This document shows positions 43,933 to 50,381 of a stretch of 50,381 bases of DNA, in pieces. Under the pieces are notes generated by a model. That model worked only from the letters and a program-made list of their open reading frames with translations. It was not told where the DNA came from and made no database searches. The position numbers and the translations under genes were made by a program. Each line of letters opens with the position of its first letter. The stretch's first letter is position 1. Source of the DNA: a virus; the IMG/VR virus record IMGVR_UViG_3300008954_000076, positions 1 through 50,381 of that record; one strand, 5' to 3'.

Positions 43933-43962
43933 AAAGAGCGCGGTTTACCGCGCTCTTTTTTT
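43933..43962 (+). terminator. Intrinsic terminator after the tail tube gene
   Basis: AAAGAGCGCGGT (43933-43944) pairs with ACCGCGCTCTTT (43947-43958) to form a long stem, ending in a run of T to 43962. It is a strong rho-independent terminator, and its A-rich side could make it work in both directions. Confidence 0.93.
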
Positions 43963-43973
43963 ATGTGGTTTGT

Positions 43974-44001
43974 TTTACACCCCACCTCCCCGGTTTAAGA
44001 T
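43974..44001 (+). promoter_or_regulatory. Weak candidate promoter before the gp26-like gene
   Basis: TTTACA (43974-43979, five of six to TTGACA) lies 16 bases before TAAGAT (43996-44001, four of six to TATAAT). An alternative CATAAT lies at 44005-44010. It follows a terminator and precedes the ATG at 44037, so a promoter is expected here, but the exact boxes are uncertain. Confidence 0.35.
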
Positions 44002-44036
44002 AATCATAATGTTGGAAACTAATATGAGGTGTACGT

Positions 44037-44888
44037 ATGTCAACTGAAAAAGGTGGTCCCACCGAACGAAGTGAAATATTTGGTTCGATGAAAGAGCACA
44101 TGCCAGCCAGAAATGTTATGAAAGATGATTTTGGCTTTGAAATTCCTGTAGAGACGGTACCGCTACCGTCGGGTGGAAAGTGTTATGATGCTGATCACCC
44201 CCTCTCCGGAAAAAATACTGTTGAGATTCGAGCGATGACGGCTCGAGAAGAAGATATTCTTACTTCAAAAGCCCTAATCAAGAAAGGGACAGTAATAAGT
44301 CATCTCATCAAGTCGTGTATGATTGATAAGAGAGTCGATCCAGACTCAATGCTCGCTGGGGATAGAAATGCCCTGATGGTTGCTCTACGTGTGACAGGCT
44401 ACGGCGCTGATTATAACGTAGAGGTTGATTGTCCAGCATGCAGTGAGCGCTCAAAGCAATCTTTTAATCTGGGTGAACTTCCGATTAAGCGGTTGGAAAT
44501 TGATCCAATTACAAATGGAACGAATATTTTTGAGGTTAAGCTTCCTGTGACTAAAGCGAAGTGCCGTTTTAAGCTTCTTACTGGTACTGATGAACAAGAT
44601 ATTATGACGGCGTCAGAGCGCCGTAAGAAGCAGGGACAACGTTCAGAGAATCTTGTAACACAAAGATTGAGATACTCCATTGTCGCTGTAAATGGCGTGA
44701 CAGATCGCACGAAGCTCGATATGTTCGCCTCTAGTCTGCCCGCAAGAGATTCGTTGTTTTTGCGCAAGCATATTGATAAAAACGAGCCGGGTATAGATAT
44801 GAAGGCCTGGATGGATTGTCCAGCATGTCTAGAGCACTCGGAGGTTAGACTGCCCCTGGGGGCGGCGTTTTTTTGGCCTGACTCATAG
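44037..44888 (+). CDS. T4 gp26-like tail assembly / baseplate-family protein
   Basis: A 283-residue protein starting at ATG 44037 behind GAGGTG (44025-44030). Features are a Gly-containing strand ETVPLPSGGKCY (about 38-49), the helix MTAREEDILTSKALIKKG (about 68-85), and two pairs of cysteines in CPACSE (about 132) and CPACLE (about 260) that could bind a metal. This is the pattern of the phage protein family that includes T4 gp26. Its location between tube and tape measure is that of tail assembly chaperones. The 0-frame ends FFWPDS then TAG at 44886-44888. A slippery run of seven T (44868-44874) and an overlapping coding segment in another frame suggest that some ribosomes shift and make a longer protein. 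Confidence 0.8.
   Translation: MSTEKGGPTERSEIFGSMKEHMPARNVMKDDFGFEIPVETVPLPSGGKCYDADHPLSGKNTVEIRAMTAREEDILTSKALIKKGTVISHLIKSCMIDKRVDPDSMLAGDRNALMVALRVTGYGADYNVEVDCPACSERSKQSFNLGELPIKRLEIDPITNGTNIFEVKLPVTKAKCRFKLLTGTDEQDIMTASERRKKQGQRSENLVTQRLRYSIVAVNGVTDRTKLDMFASSLPARDSLFLRKHIDKNEPGIDMKAWMDCPACLEHSEVRLPLGAAFFWPDS
44868..44888 (+). promoter_or_regulatory. Candidate programmed ribosomal frameshift site
   Basis: Seven T at 44868-44874 are read as TTT TTT TGG in the gp26-like frame, 12 bases before its TAG. The downstream segment lies in the frame reached by a +1 (or -2) shift. A second possible shift point is TCA followed by TAG at 44883-44888. A homopolymer sequencing error is the main alternative. 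Confidence 0.5.
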
Positions 44889-45132
44889 TACAAAAGAGTT
44901 CTATTTAGAGCAGATATTTCTGCTGATGTACTATATGGGCTTCTCGTATATAGAAGCCTACAACGTCCCCGTGTGGATTCGACATTGGTTCATTCGGCGA
45001 CTCAACGATGAGATAAAGAAATCTAACAAGAACCAATCAACCCACGCGGCACACCAAAATTCCCCTGACGCAAGAGCGATGATGGGAAGATATAGGTCAC
45101 AAGTTCCAGCAAAATTACGTAGATTCACATAG
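44872..45132 (+). CDS. Frameshift extension of the gp26-like protein, or a small separate protein
   Basis: This frame is open from 44833 and ends at TAG 45130-45132. Protein-like sequence (STKEFYLEQIFLLMYYMGF) runs without break from before the first ATG (44926), and the ATG has no ribosome binding site within the usual distance. Beyond it come SYIEAYNVPVWIRHWFIRR and a basic helix ending NDEIKKSNKN, a pattern I associate with small proteins next to tape measure genes in T4-like phages. It is best explained as the C-terminal extension of the gp26-like chaperone, made by a shift near 44868-44888. If independent, it is a 68-residue protein starting at 44926. Confidence 0.6.
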   Translation, partial: FGLTHSTKEFYLEQIFLLMYYMGFSYIEAYNVPVWIRHWFIRRLNDEIKKSNKNQSTHAAHQNSPDARAMMGRYRSQVPAKLRRFT

Positions 45133-45152
45133 TTATCTTAGAGGTGTTGGAA

Positions 45153-45401
45153 ATGAATGCAGCTAAAAGACAGTTTCTAAAAGATTGCGCCAGATACATC
45201 AGCGGTGAAATCGCTGAAATAAAATTGAGCGGATCTGAAAAAACGATTGATTTGTTCGCGCGGACGCTAAGAGAGTCTAGAGCGCTTTATGTGGTTCTCG
45301 AGACGAAGAAGAATATAAGCGATGTTATTCCCGTCTTAGAGTCGAAGAAAAAAGCTGCAAAACTTCTACATGCGAAGACAGGGTTTGTTTGGCCCTTCTA
45401 A
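45153..45401 (+). CDS. Small tail-assembly-region protein, 82 aa
   Basis: ATG 45153 is chosen because GAGGTG (45141-45146) lies 6 bases upstream; in-frame GTG and TTG codons at 45144 and 45147 fall within that ribosome site. The protein is helical and basic: QFLKDCARYISGEIAEIKL, a long central helix with TIDLFARTLRESRALY, then KKNISDVIPVLESKKKAAK and a C-terminal GFVWPF. It resembles small conserved proteins found before tape measure genes in large T4-like phages. No enzyme motif is present. A chaperone or tail-assembly role is plausible from location. Confidence 0.7.
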   Translation: MNAAKRQFLKDCARYISGEIAEIKLSGSEKTIDLFARTLRESRALYVVLETKKNISDVIPVLESKKKAAKLLHAKTGFVWPF

Positions 45402-45474
45402 TATCAATTTATTGTTTGTAGAATTCTGTTTACCATATTTAGTGTATGCAATGGTATACAGGGTGGTTTGTTAG

Positions 45475-48400
45475 ATGCCTGACTCAAAAGAGCTACAGAA
45501 CCAATTAGGAATCCAGCAGCAGATCAATAAACTGCTGAATGAGCGCGCTGCGCTGATGGATGCCCAAGCGAAAAAGCTGACCAGCCAAACGCAGCTAGCA
45601 ATACAATTGTGCAAAGCTTTAGAGTGCAAAGATTTAGACCAGGTCGCCGCAAGGCTCGACGAAATAAATAGCGGTCTTCAAGATGCTGCCTCAAATGCAC
45701 AAGCCGCAGCAGACGGTCAGCGAGACGTCGCCGGCGCTATAGATGAAGCTGGGGGCGCCGCCGATGGGACTACCAAAAGCTTTGGCGAAATGGTCAAGGA
45801 GATCAAGACAGCAGACGTTGCTGCCGCATCGGCTGCTAGCGGAATAATCAAAGGATTCAATAGCGCCAAGGCAACGCTAACCATGGTTGTGGGTACGTTA
45901 AGTTCCATGGCTAGTGGATTCATGAGTGTTGGTACAGCGATTATTTCGATGCCATTCAAGATGCTTGGCGGCTTGGTGGATATGGCGACGACCGGCGGCG
46001 GCGGAGTTAGCGCACTAACTCAAGCTATGGAAAAACTCAGGGGTGAGTTCGGTTCGTTAGCGTCTAATGAGGGTAAGGCCATAATGGATGGCTTTGATGA
46101 CCTTACGTCATCGACTGGTGCCCTCGCGCAGACCGGCCTTAGTGTTAGTGAGGTTTTTGGTCGGGGAAGCGCTGGGATGGCAGCAGCACTAGAGGCTGTT
46201 GCTGAAGTCGCTAGAGCAGCTGGGGCTGCATTCAGTATGCTTTCAGATTCCATTGCTGAAAATGCTGCGATGATGGTTACGATGAACAAGGGCTTGGGAA
46301 TGACCAATGAAGCCCTTGCTGAAATGACAAGAAAAGCTCAAAACGCCGGCGAAGATGTCGGTGATATGTTAACCGCCACCGCGAGTATGGCAATTCAGAT
46401 GGGCGACAAGTTTGGGGTTTCGAGCAAGATAATCGGTGCGAATATGTCTGCTCTTACTGAAGATGTTGCGAACTTCGGTAATATGAGTGTTAAGCAGCTT
46501 GGTGCAACTGCAACCTATATGGCGAAATTAGGGCTAGAGGCAAAAGACCTCCAGGGCGTTATCAGCAAGTTCGACAACTTTGAAGATGCTGCTGGTTCTG
46601 TTTCTCAATTGAACCAAGCTTTCGGAATGCAGCTTGATACTATGGAGATGATGAACGCTGAGAATCCTGCTGAGCGAATTGACATGATGCGTGATGCGTT
46701 CCACGAGGCTGGCAAGTCAGTCGAAGATATGACTCGACAAGAGAAGGCACTCCTTGCTGAGCAAATGGGTCTATCTGTATCCGCTATGGAGAATGCGTTA
46801 GCCGCAGAAAACCAGGGCGTATCTTATGAGGATCTTGAGGCTGGAGCTGAAGACGCTGAAGAGAACGCTATGTCGCAAGAAGAAGCGATGTCTAAGCTTG
46901 CTGACTCTATTGAGAAAATGACAGAAGGCGGCGGCGGCGGAGTCGAGGGCTTCTTTGATTCGTTCGCTAAGGGGTTCATGAAAGGCCTGGCGTCTTCCGA
47001 GGAATTTCAGGCAGTTATCCAGCAGATTCGTGATTCCTTAAAGGTTGTGTTTCAGTTCGGTGAACAGCTTGGAAAGATGTTTGCTGATCTTATGGGCGAT
47101 TTAGGAGTGTGGGACGGCCTTAAAGATCTGTTCGATCCCAAAGACTTGAGAGACCTTTTGGGTATTAACGAGAAGGGCGGCCTAACCGGTACTGGTCTTT
47201 TGGGGATATTCAAACGATTCAAGGATTCGCTGACCGGAAAAGGGACGTACAGTCCTCAGAACATGGCTGAAGATATGGGCAAAGAATTCGAGAAGTTCTT
47301 TGGCAAAAAAGGTCCAGCCATGCAGAAGCTTAAGAACGCGCTCATCAAAGGTATCGAGATGGTCGGGGCGTTTATCGCCGGGATGATACCGTGGATCGTT
47401 GGAAAGTTTGCGGACATGATTAAGGGAATCGCAGACTATATTAGAAACCCAGATGCAGTTAAAAATGCTGGTGAGAAGGGCATTGGCGGAGCTCTAGTCG
47501 AAGCGCTTTCTGGAATTGGGTCAGCGCTAATAGAGGCAGCTCCAGTTCTTTTAGACGCGATACTGGATCTTCTTAGCGCAGTTTTTGAGAAGCATGGAGA
47601 TAAGATCCTCATGGTCGGTGGTGCCATGGCTGCGTTTGTGTTTGGAAAAATGATTTTGACAGGTGCTCTTACTGCCGCCAAGGGCGCGCTCATAAAGATG
47701 GCGACAGATAAACTTATCGGACTGATGGGCGGTGTTACCGACGACGCCGGCAGAGCCAATCAAGGGAATGCTAAATCCACCGGTGATGGTATTAGAGAAG
47801 GTATGGGTGGGCTGGCCGACGGCCTGAAGTGCTTTATAGAGAAAGTTGGCGGAATAGATAAAAAAGATATCGGAAAGGCAGCGATCAATTTAACGTTGCT
47901 GGCAGCTGCAATGATTCCCGCAATGATCTTGTTCGCCATAGGGATAACATTGATGGCGAAGATCTTGTCTTCTGTTCCATTTATGGCTGTCGTCGCCGCT
48001 GTCATTGCGTTGGTAGGAGGGATATGGGCAACTAAGTTCATGGTCGAAACTGCTAACGAGATGCAAGAAGGCCAAATTACAAAGTCTATCGGAAAACTCC
48101 TCGCCGCAGCTCTAATGATGACAGTCGGTGGAGCTGCTTTCGTAGTTGGCTTGGGGGTCGTCGGTGAAGTGGTCTCACAGGTCGGTTTCGGAAAAATACT
48201 AGCTGGAACATTCGGCGTAATTCTAATGGCGGCCGCAATCTTTGCGATGGTACCGATGATAAAAGCAGCATCCAAGCTGAACGTGACAAAGAAGCGTACT
48301 CAGAATTTGGTGAAAGCTGGGGCGTTACTGGTTATCGGTGGTAGCGCATTTGCCTTAGGCATCGGTGCTGTTGGCGTCGTAGTTGGCGAAGTTGGTTTTG

Positions 48401-50381
48401 GTAATATTATGAAGGGCCTTATGGGCTTGGTGGTTATGCTGCTCGCAGTTGGCGCTACGGTATTGCTAATTAAGGCTTCTAAGCCAATGCAGAAAGCCGG
48501 CTCTGCAATCGGGCCCATGCTTATGGGCGCTCTTTTCATGCTTGTTGGTGTGGTAGCATTTTTGGGCGCCTTGTGGGTGGCATCGATGATAATAAATTCA
48601 CTTGATATGGGTACCATAGCGATGAGCATGCTTTTCCTTCTTGGAATTGTTTTGTTAACAGCTGCTATCGGTGCGACGGCACTGCTCTTCAATCTTTATG
48701 CCGGTATGGACACAGTCGGTGCGTTGTTGGGTGCATTATTTGTGGCGGTTGGTTTATCTGTGCTCGGCCTGGCGTTCCAGTTATTCCAGTCTGTTTATAG
48801 TTCTGTTGATTTACCGGGTGTTATTGTCACGATGTTACAGTTAACGCTGGCCATGTTAGCGCTTGTACTTCTTGCTGGAACCAGCGCCCTGGTGGCACTG
48901 ATGATTCCTATTATGATTGTCGGTGGTGTCGGCCTGATCGCCGCGGCTGCGTTCACCTTTGTAGTCTCAAAGACGTTTGCACCGGCGCTGCAAGAATTAA
49001 TGTCATCGATGTCGGGTATTGATGGCAAAGAATTAATGTGGATAGCGATAGGCATGCAGATGGCCATGGACGCGATTATCGAGATGTCGATATCTGCGAA
49101 GTCATTAGTGAAGTATCTTTTCCCGGGTATGATGAAACCGATCGAAGCGGGCTTTAGGGTCGTAAAGAAGATGGCAGATGCTATGCTGGACTCGTTAGTT
49201 CCTGCTCTGCGTATAATCGCTGATATGCCAATCGGGGATCCGAAATTATTCATATTAAAAATCAATGCGTTGCTGAAAGTCTTTGATGCCGTTAAGCAGA
49301 TGGGTGACCTTGTTTATAAGATCGCGATGCTTGATGTTTTGGCAAGCTCAGGTGGTGGAGAGTCTGGTGCGATATTAGAAGGCGCAGCTGGCTTTATCAA
49401 TGCTATTTTCGGTGGAGCAAAGGAACTTATCTTTGCGCTTGTAAAGATGTTATCTGTGATGAAAGAGGGTGATATTGCAAAACTCGAAGCGATTGGTGGA
49501 GTTTTGGCTGCGATTGGGAACCTGATTCAAGCCATGCAGCCCCCGCCTGGATTGATGGATGCGATTGCCGATCTGGCTGGTGGTGGATTTATGAGGTCTG
49601 GAGATCCTGAAGGTGCTGCCAGTCTTATGAAGACGTATGGCGACATGATGGGAACCATTATGGGCGCAGTCAAGGAACACATTCCTCCAATGATCGCCGA
49701 CATCTTAAAGATTAACATCGGGGATAATCCTGAGATGGCAAGAGTGAAGGCTGAGGTTATAGGAGCAGCAGTATCAGCTGTAGCGAAACTAATCGAGGCT
49801 GTTGGTTCGATAGCGCAGATGTTCATGGATAGAAATGCAAGCCAACAGTCTGGCTGGTTTGTCAAGTCGGGCCCATCGATGGGTCAAACGCTTAGCGAAA
49901 TGAAGCCAATATTTACCTCAATATTCAACATGATCAAGGGTAATCTACCGCAGATTATAAAGGCAGTTATAGAAGCAGTACCAGACAATATTGATGCGAA
50001 AGCAGCAGAAGTCAAGGTTAAGCTTGTCGCAATGGCTATGGAAGCCGTGGCCAAATTTGGTGAATCCATCGGTGCGATTGGAGAACTAATGCCACCCACC
50101 AAAACAGCTGGTTGGTTTTCTGCAGGCAAAACCCTACAGGAAAGCTTGGGCGAATTGATGCAAATGATAGCACGTATTGTACAGGCTGTTAAGATGCACT
50201 TACCGTCGCTAATCGAAGCAGTTCTTTCTGTTAAGATCGCCAATCCCGATGCAGCGGTGAAGAAGCTTGAAGTGGTTGGTTTGGCCATGGACGCGGTGAC
50301 GAAGTTTGCAGATGTTATAGGTTCTCTTGAGGGGAGTAACTTTGAGGGCGGCGCAAGCATGGCGATTGCAAATATGATGAG
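45475..50381 (+). CDS. Tail tape measure protein, 5' part (1635 codons in window)
   Basis: The frame opens at ATG 45475 (AGGGTGG at 45460-45466) and is still open at the window edge, so the protein exceeds 1635 residues. The N-terminal ~110 residues are coiled coil and Ala/Gln-rich. An Ala/Gly/Met-rich region with ALTQAMEKLRGEFG and MNKGLGMTNEALAEMTRKA follows, as in tape measure proteins with helical bundles. Residues ~803-1165 (about 47880-48970) contain roughly nine hydrophobic stretches, for example LAAAMIPAMILFAIGITLMA, that could span a membrane after ejection. The C-terminal part has 85-88 residue repeats. The protein sets tail length, lies inside the tube with the gp26-like chaperone assisting, and is ejected first. 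Confidence 0.88.
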   Translation, partial: MPDSKELQNQLGIQQQINKLLNERAALMDAQAKKLTSQTQLAIQLCKALECKDLDQVAARLDEINSGLQDAASNAQAAADGQRDVAGAIDEAGGAADGTTKSFGEMVKEIKTADVAAASAASGIIKGFNSAKATLTMVVGTLSSMASGFMSVGTAIISMPFKMLGGLVDMATTGGGGVSALTQAMEKLRGEFGSLASNEGKAIMDGFDDLTSSTGALAQTGLSVSEVFGRGSAGMAAALEAVAEVARAAGAAFSMLSDSIAENAAMMVTMNKGLGMTNEALAEMTRKAQNAGEDVGDMLTATASMAIQMGDKFGVSSKIIGANMSALTEDVANFGNMSVKQLGATATYMAKLGLEAKDLQGVISKFDNFEDAAGSVSQLNQAFGMQLDTMEMMNAENPAERIDMMRDAFHEAGKSVEDMTRQEKALLAEQMGLSVSAMENALAAENQGVSYEDLEAGAEDAEENAMSQEEAMSKLADSIEKMTEGGGGGVEGFFDSFAKGFMKGLASSEEFQAVIQQIRDSLKVVFQFGEQLGKMFADLMGDLGVWDGLKDLFDPKDLRDLLGINEKGGLTGTGLLGIFKRFKDSLTGKGTYSPQNMAEDMGKEFEKFFGKKGPAMQKLKNALIKGIEMVGAFIAGMIPWIVGKFADMIKGIADYIRNPDAVKNAGEKGIGGALVEALSGIGSALIEAAPVLLDAILDLLSAVFEKHGDKILMVGGAMAAFVFGKMILTGALTAAKGALIKMATDKLIGLMGGVTDDAGRANQGNAKSTGDGIREGMGGLADGLKCFIEKVGGIDKKDIGKAAINLTLLAAAMIPAMILFAIGITLMAKILSSVPFMAVVAAVIALVGGIWATKFMVETANEMQEGQITKSIGKLLAAALMMTVGGAAFVVGLGVVGEVVSQVGFGKILAGTFGVILMAAAIFAMVPMIKAASKLNVTKKRTQNLVKAGALLVIGGSAFALGIGAVGVVVGEVGFGNIMKGLMGLVVMLLAVGATVLLIKASKPMQKAGSAIGPMLMGALFMLVGVVAFLGALWVASMIINSLDMGTIAMSMLFLLGIVLLTAAIGATALLFNLYAGMDTVGALLGALFVAVGLSVLGLAFQLFQSVYSSVDLPGVIVTMLQLTLAMLALVLLAGTSALVALMIPIMIVGGVGLIAAAAFTFVVSKTFAPALQELMSSMSGIDGKELMWIAIGMQMAMDAIIEMSISAKSLVKYLFPGMMKPIEAGFRVVKKMADAMLDSLVPALRIIADMPIGDPKLFILKINALLKVFDAVKQMGDLVYKIAMLDVLASSGGGESGAILEGAAGFINAIFGGAKELIFALVKMLSVMKEGDIAKLEAIGGVLAAIGNLIQAMQPPPGLMDAIADLAGGGFMRSGDPEGAASLMKTYGDMMGTIMGAVKEHIPPMIADILKINIGDNPEMARVKAEVIGAAVSAVAKLIEAVGSIAQMFMDRNASQQSGWFVKSGPSMGQTLSEMKPIFTSIFNMIKGNLPQIIKAVIEAVPDNIDAKAAEVKVKLVAMAMEAVAKFGESIGAIGELMPPTKTAGWFSAGKTLQESLGELMQMIARIVQAVKMHLPSLIEAVLSVKIANPDAAVKKLEVVGLAMDAVTKFADVIGSLEGSNFEGGASMAIANMM
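49486..50340 (+). repeat. Three or more 85-88 residue repeats in the tape measure protein
   Basis: Aligned landmarks are IPPMIADIL (49681), LPQIIKAVI (49945) and LPSLIEAVL (50200), each followed by N-x-x-A-x-x-K helices ending in A(V/M)xAVxKxxxxIG. Spacing is 88 then 85 codons. SGWF and AGWF blocks (49849 and 50107) mark the last two copies. More degenerate copies may start near 49240. The DNA has diverged, so the repeats are old; length change by whole repeats would alter tail length. Confidence 0.75.

Noticed and set aside
47436-50360. Several long open frames on the minus strand inside the tape measure gene (for example 47760-48275 and 49884-50360)
   Set aside because: They are antisense to a continuous plus-strand frame with good tape measure features. 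Their products are Ala/Pro/Ile-rich mirror images of the hydrophobic codons, and no ribosome sites were seen.

Overview
The window is a stretch of a large tailed-phage genome of the T4-like myovirus type (contractile tail). It is not a bacterial chromosome. The evidence is an almost uninterrupted run of plus-strand genes with 1 to 11 base overlaps, and recognisable T4-family proteins: large terminase (gp17), portal (gp20), prohead protease (gp21), core scaffold (gp22), major capsid protein (gp23), tail sheath (gp18, twice), tail tube (gp19), gp61-type primase, gp46/gp47-type recombination nuclease and a gp26-type tail assembly protein. Many proteins are longer than their T4 counterparts, which suggests a large genome. 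The host cannot be read from the sequence. No tRNA, integrase, CRISPR array or insertion sequence was seen. No stretch over 300 bases lacks a gene.

Layout. (1) 1-2024: the 3' end of a repeat-rich fibre or adhesin gene, closed by a strong terminator. (2) 2141-16358: a virion-protein block of unassigned function. It holds two proteins sharing an N-terminal motif, three large proteins (at least two with fibronectin-III-like segments), and two proteins sharing a C-terminal motif, one of which carries a LamG-like lectin domain. (3) 16358-21641: a DNA-metabolism block with a RuvC-like resolvase, a DnaG/gp61-like primase, an apparent single-chain fusion of the Mre11/SbcD nuclease and Rad50/SbcC ATPase, and two small proteins. 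(4) 21648-33228: DNA packaging and head assembly, from terminase, portal and protease through small core-type proteins and scaffold to major capsid protein and a probable head decoration protein. (5) 33329-36940: probable neck and tail-completion proteins. (6) 37015-43911: two tandem sheath genes and the tube gene, closed by a terminator. (7) 44037-50381: a gp26-like tail assembly protein with a likely frameshift extension, a small conserved-looking protein and the first 1635 codons of the tape measure protein.

How it works together. Blocks 4 to 7 supply the assembly line: scaffold and protease shape the prohead, the portal and terminase fill it, the neck proteins seal it, and the sheath/tube/tape-measure set builds the tail. 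Block 3 would process DNA ends and branched intermediates before packaging. Intrinsic terminators lie at about 2052, 32612, 33247 and 43933. Sigma70-like promoter candidates follow three of them, so transcription appears organised as a few long operons with a separately expressed unit for the decoration protein.

Most notable: the Mre11-Rad50 fusion; a strong internal ribosome site inside the scaffold gene coinciding with a change in codon use; a candidate programmed frameshift before the tape measure gene; and the tandem sheath genes. All identifications come from reading motifs by eye; no database search was run.
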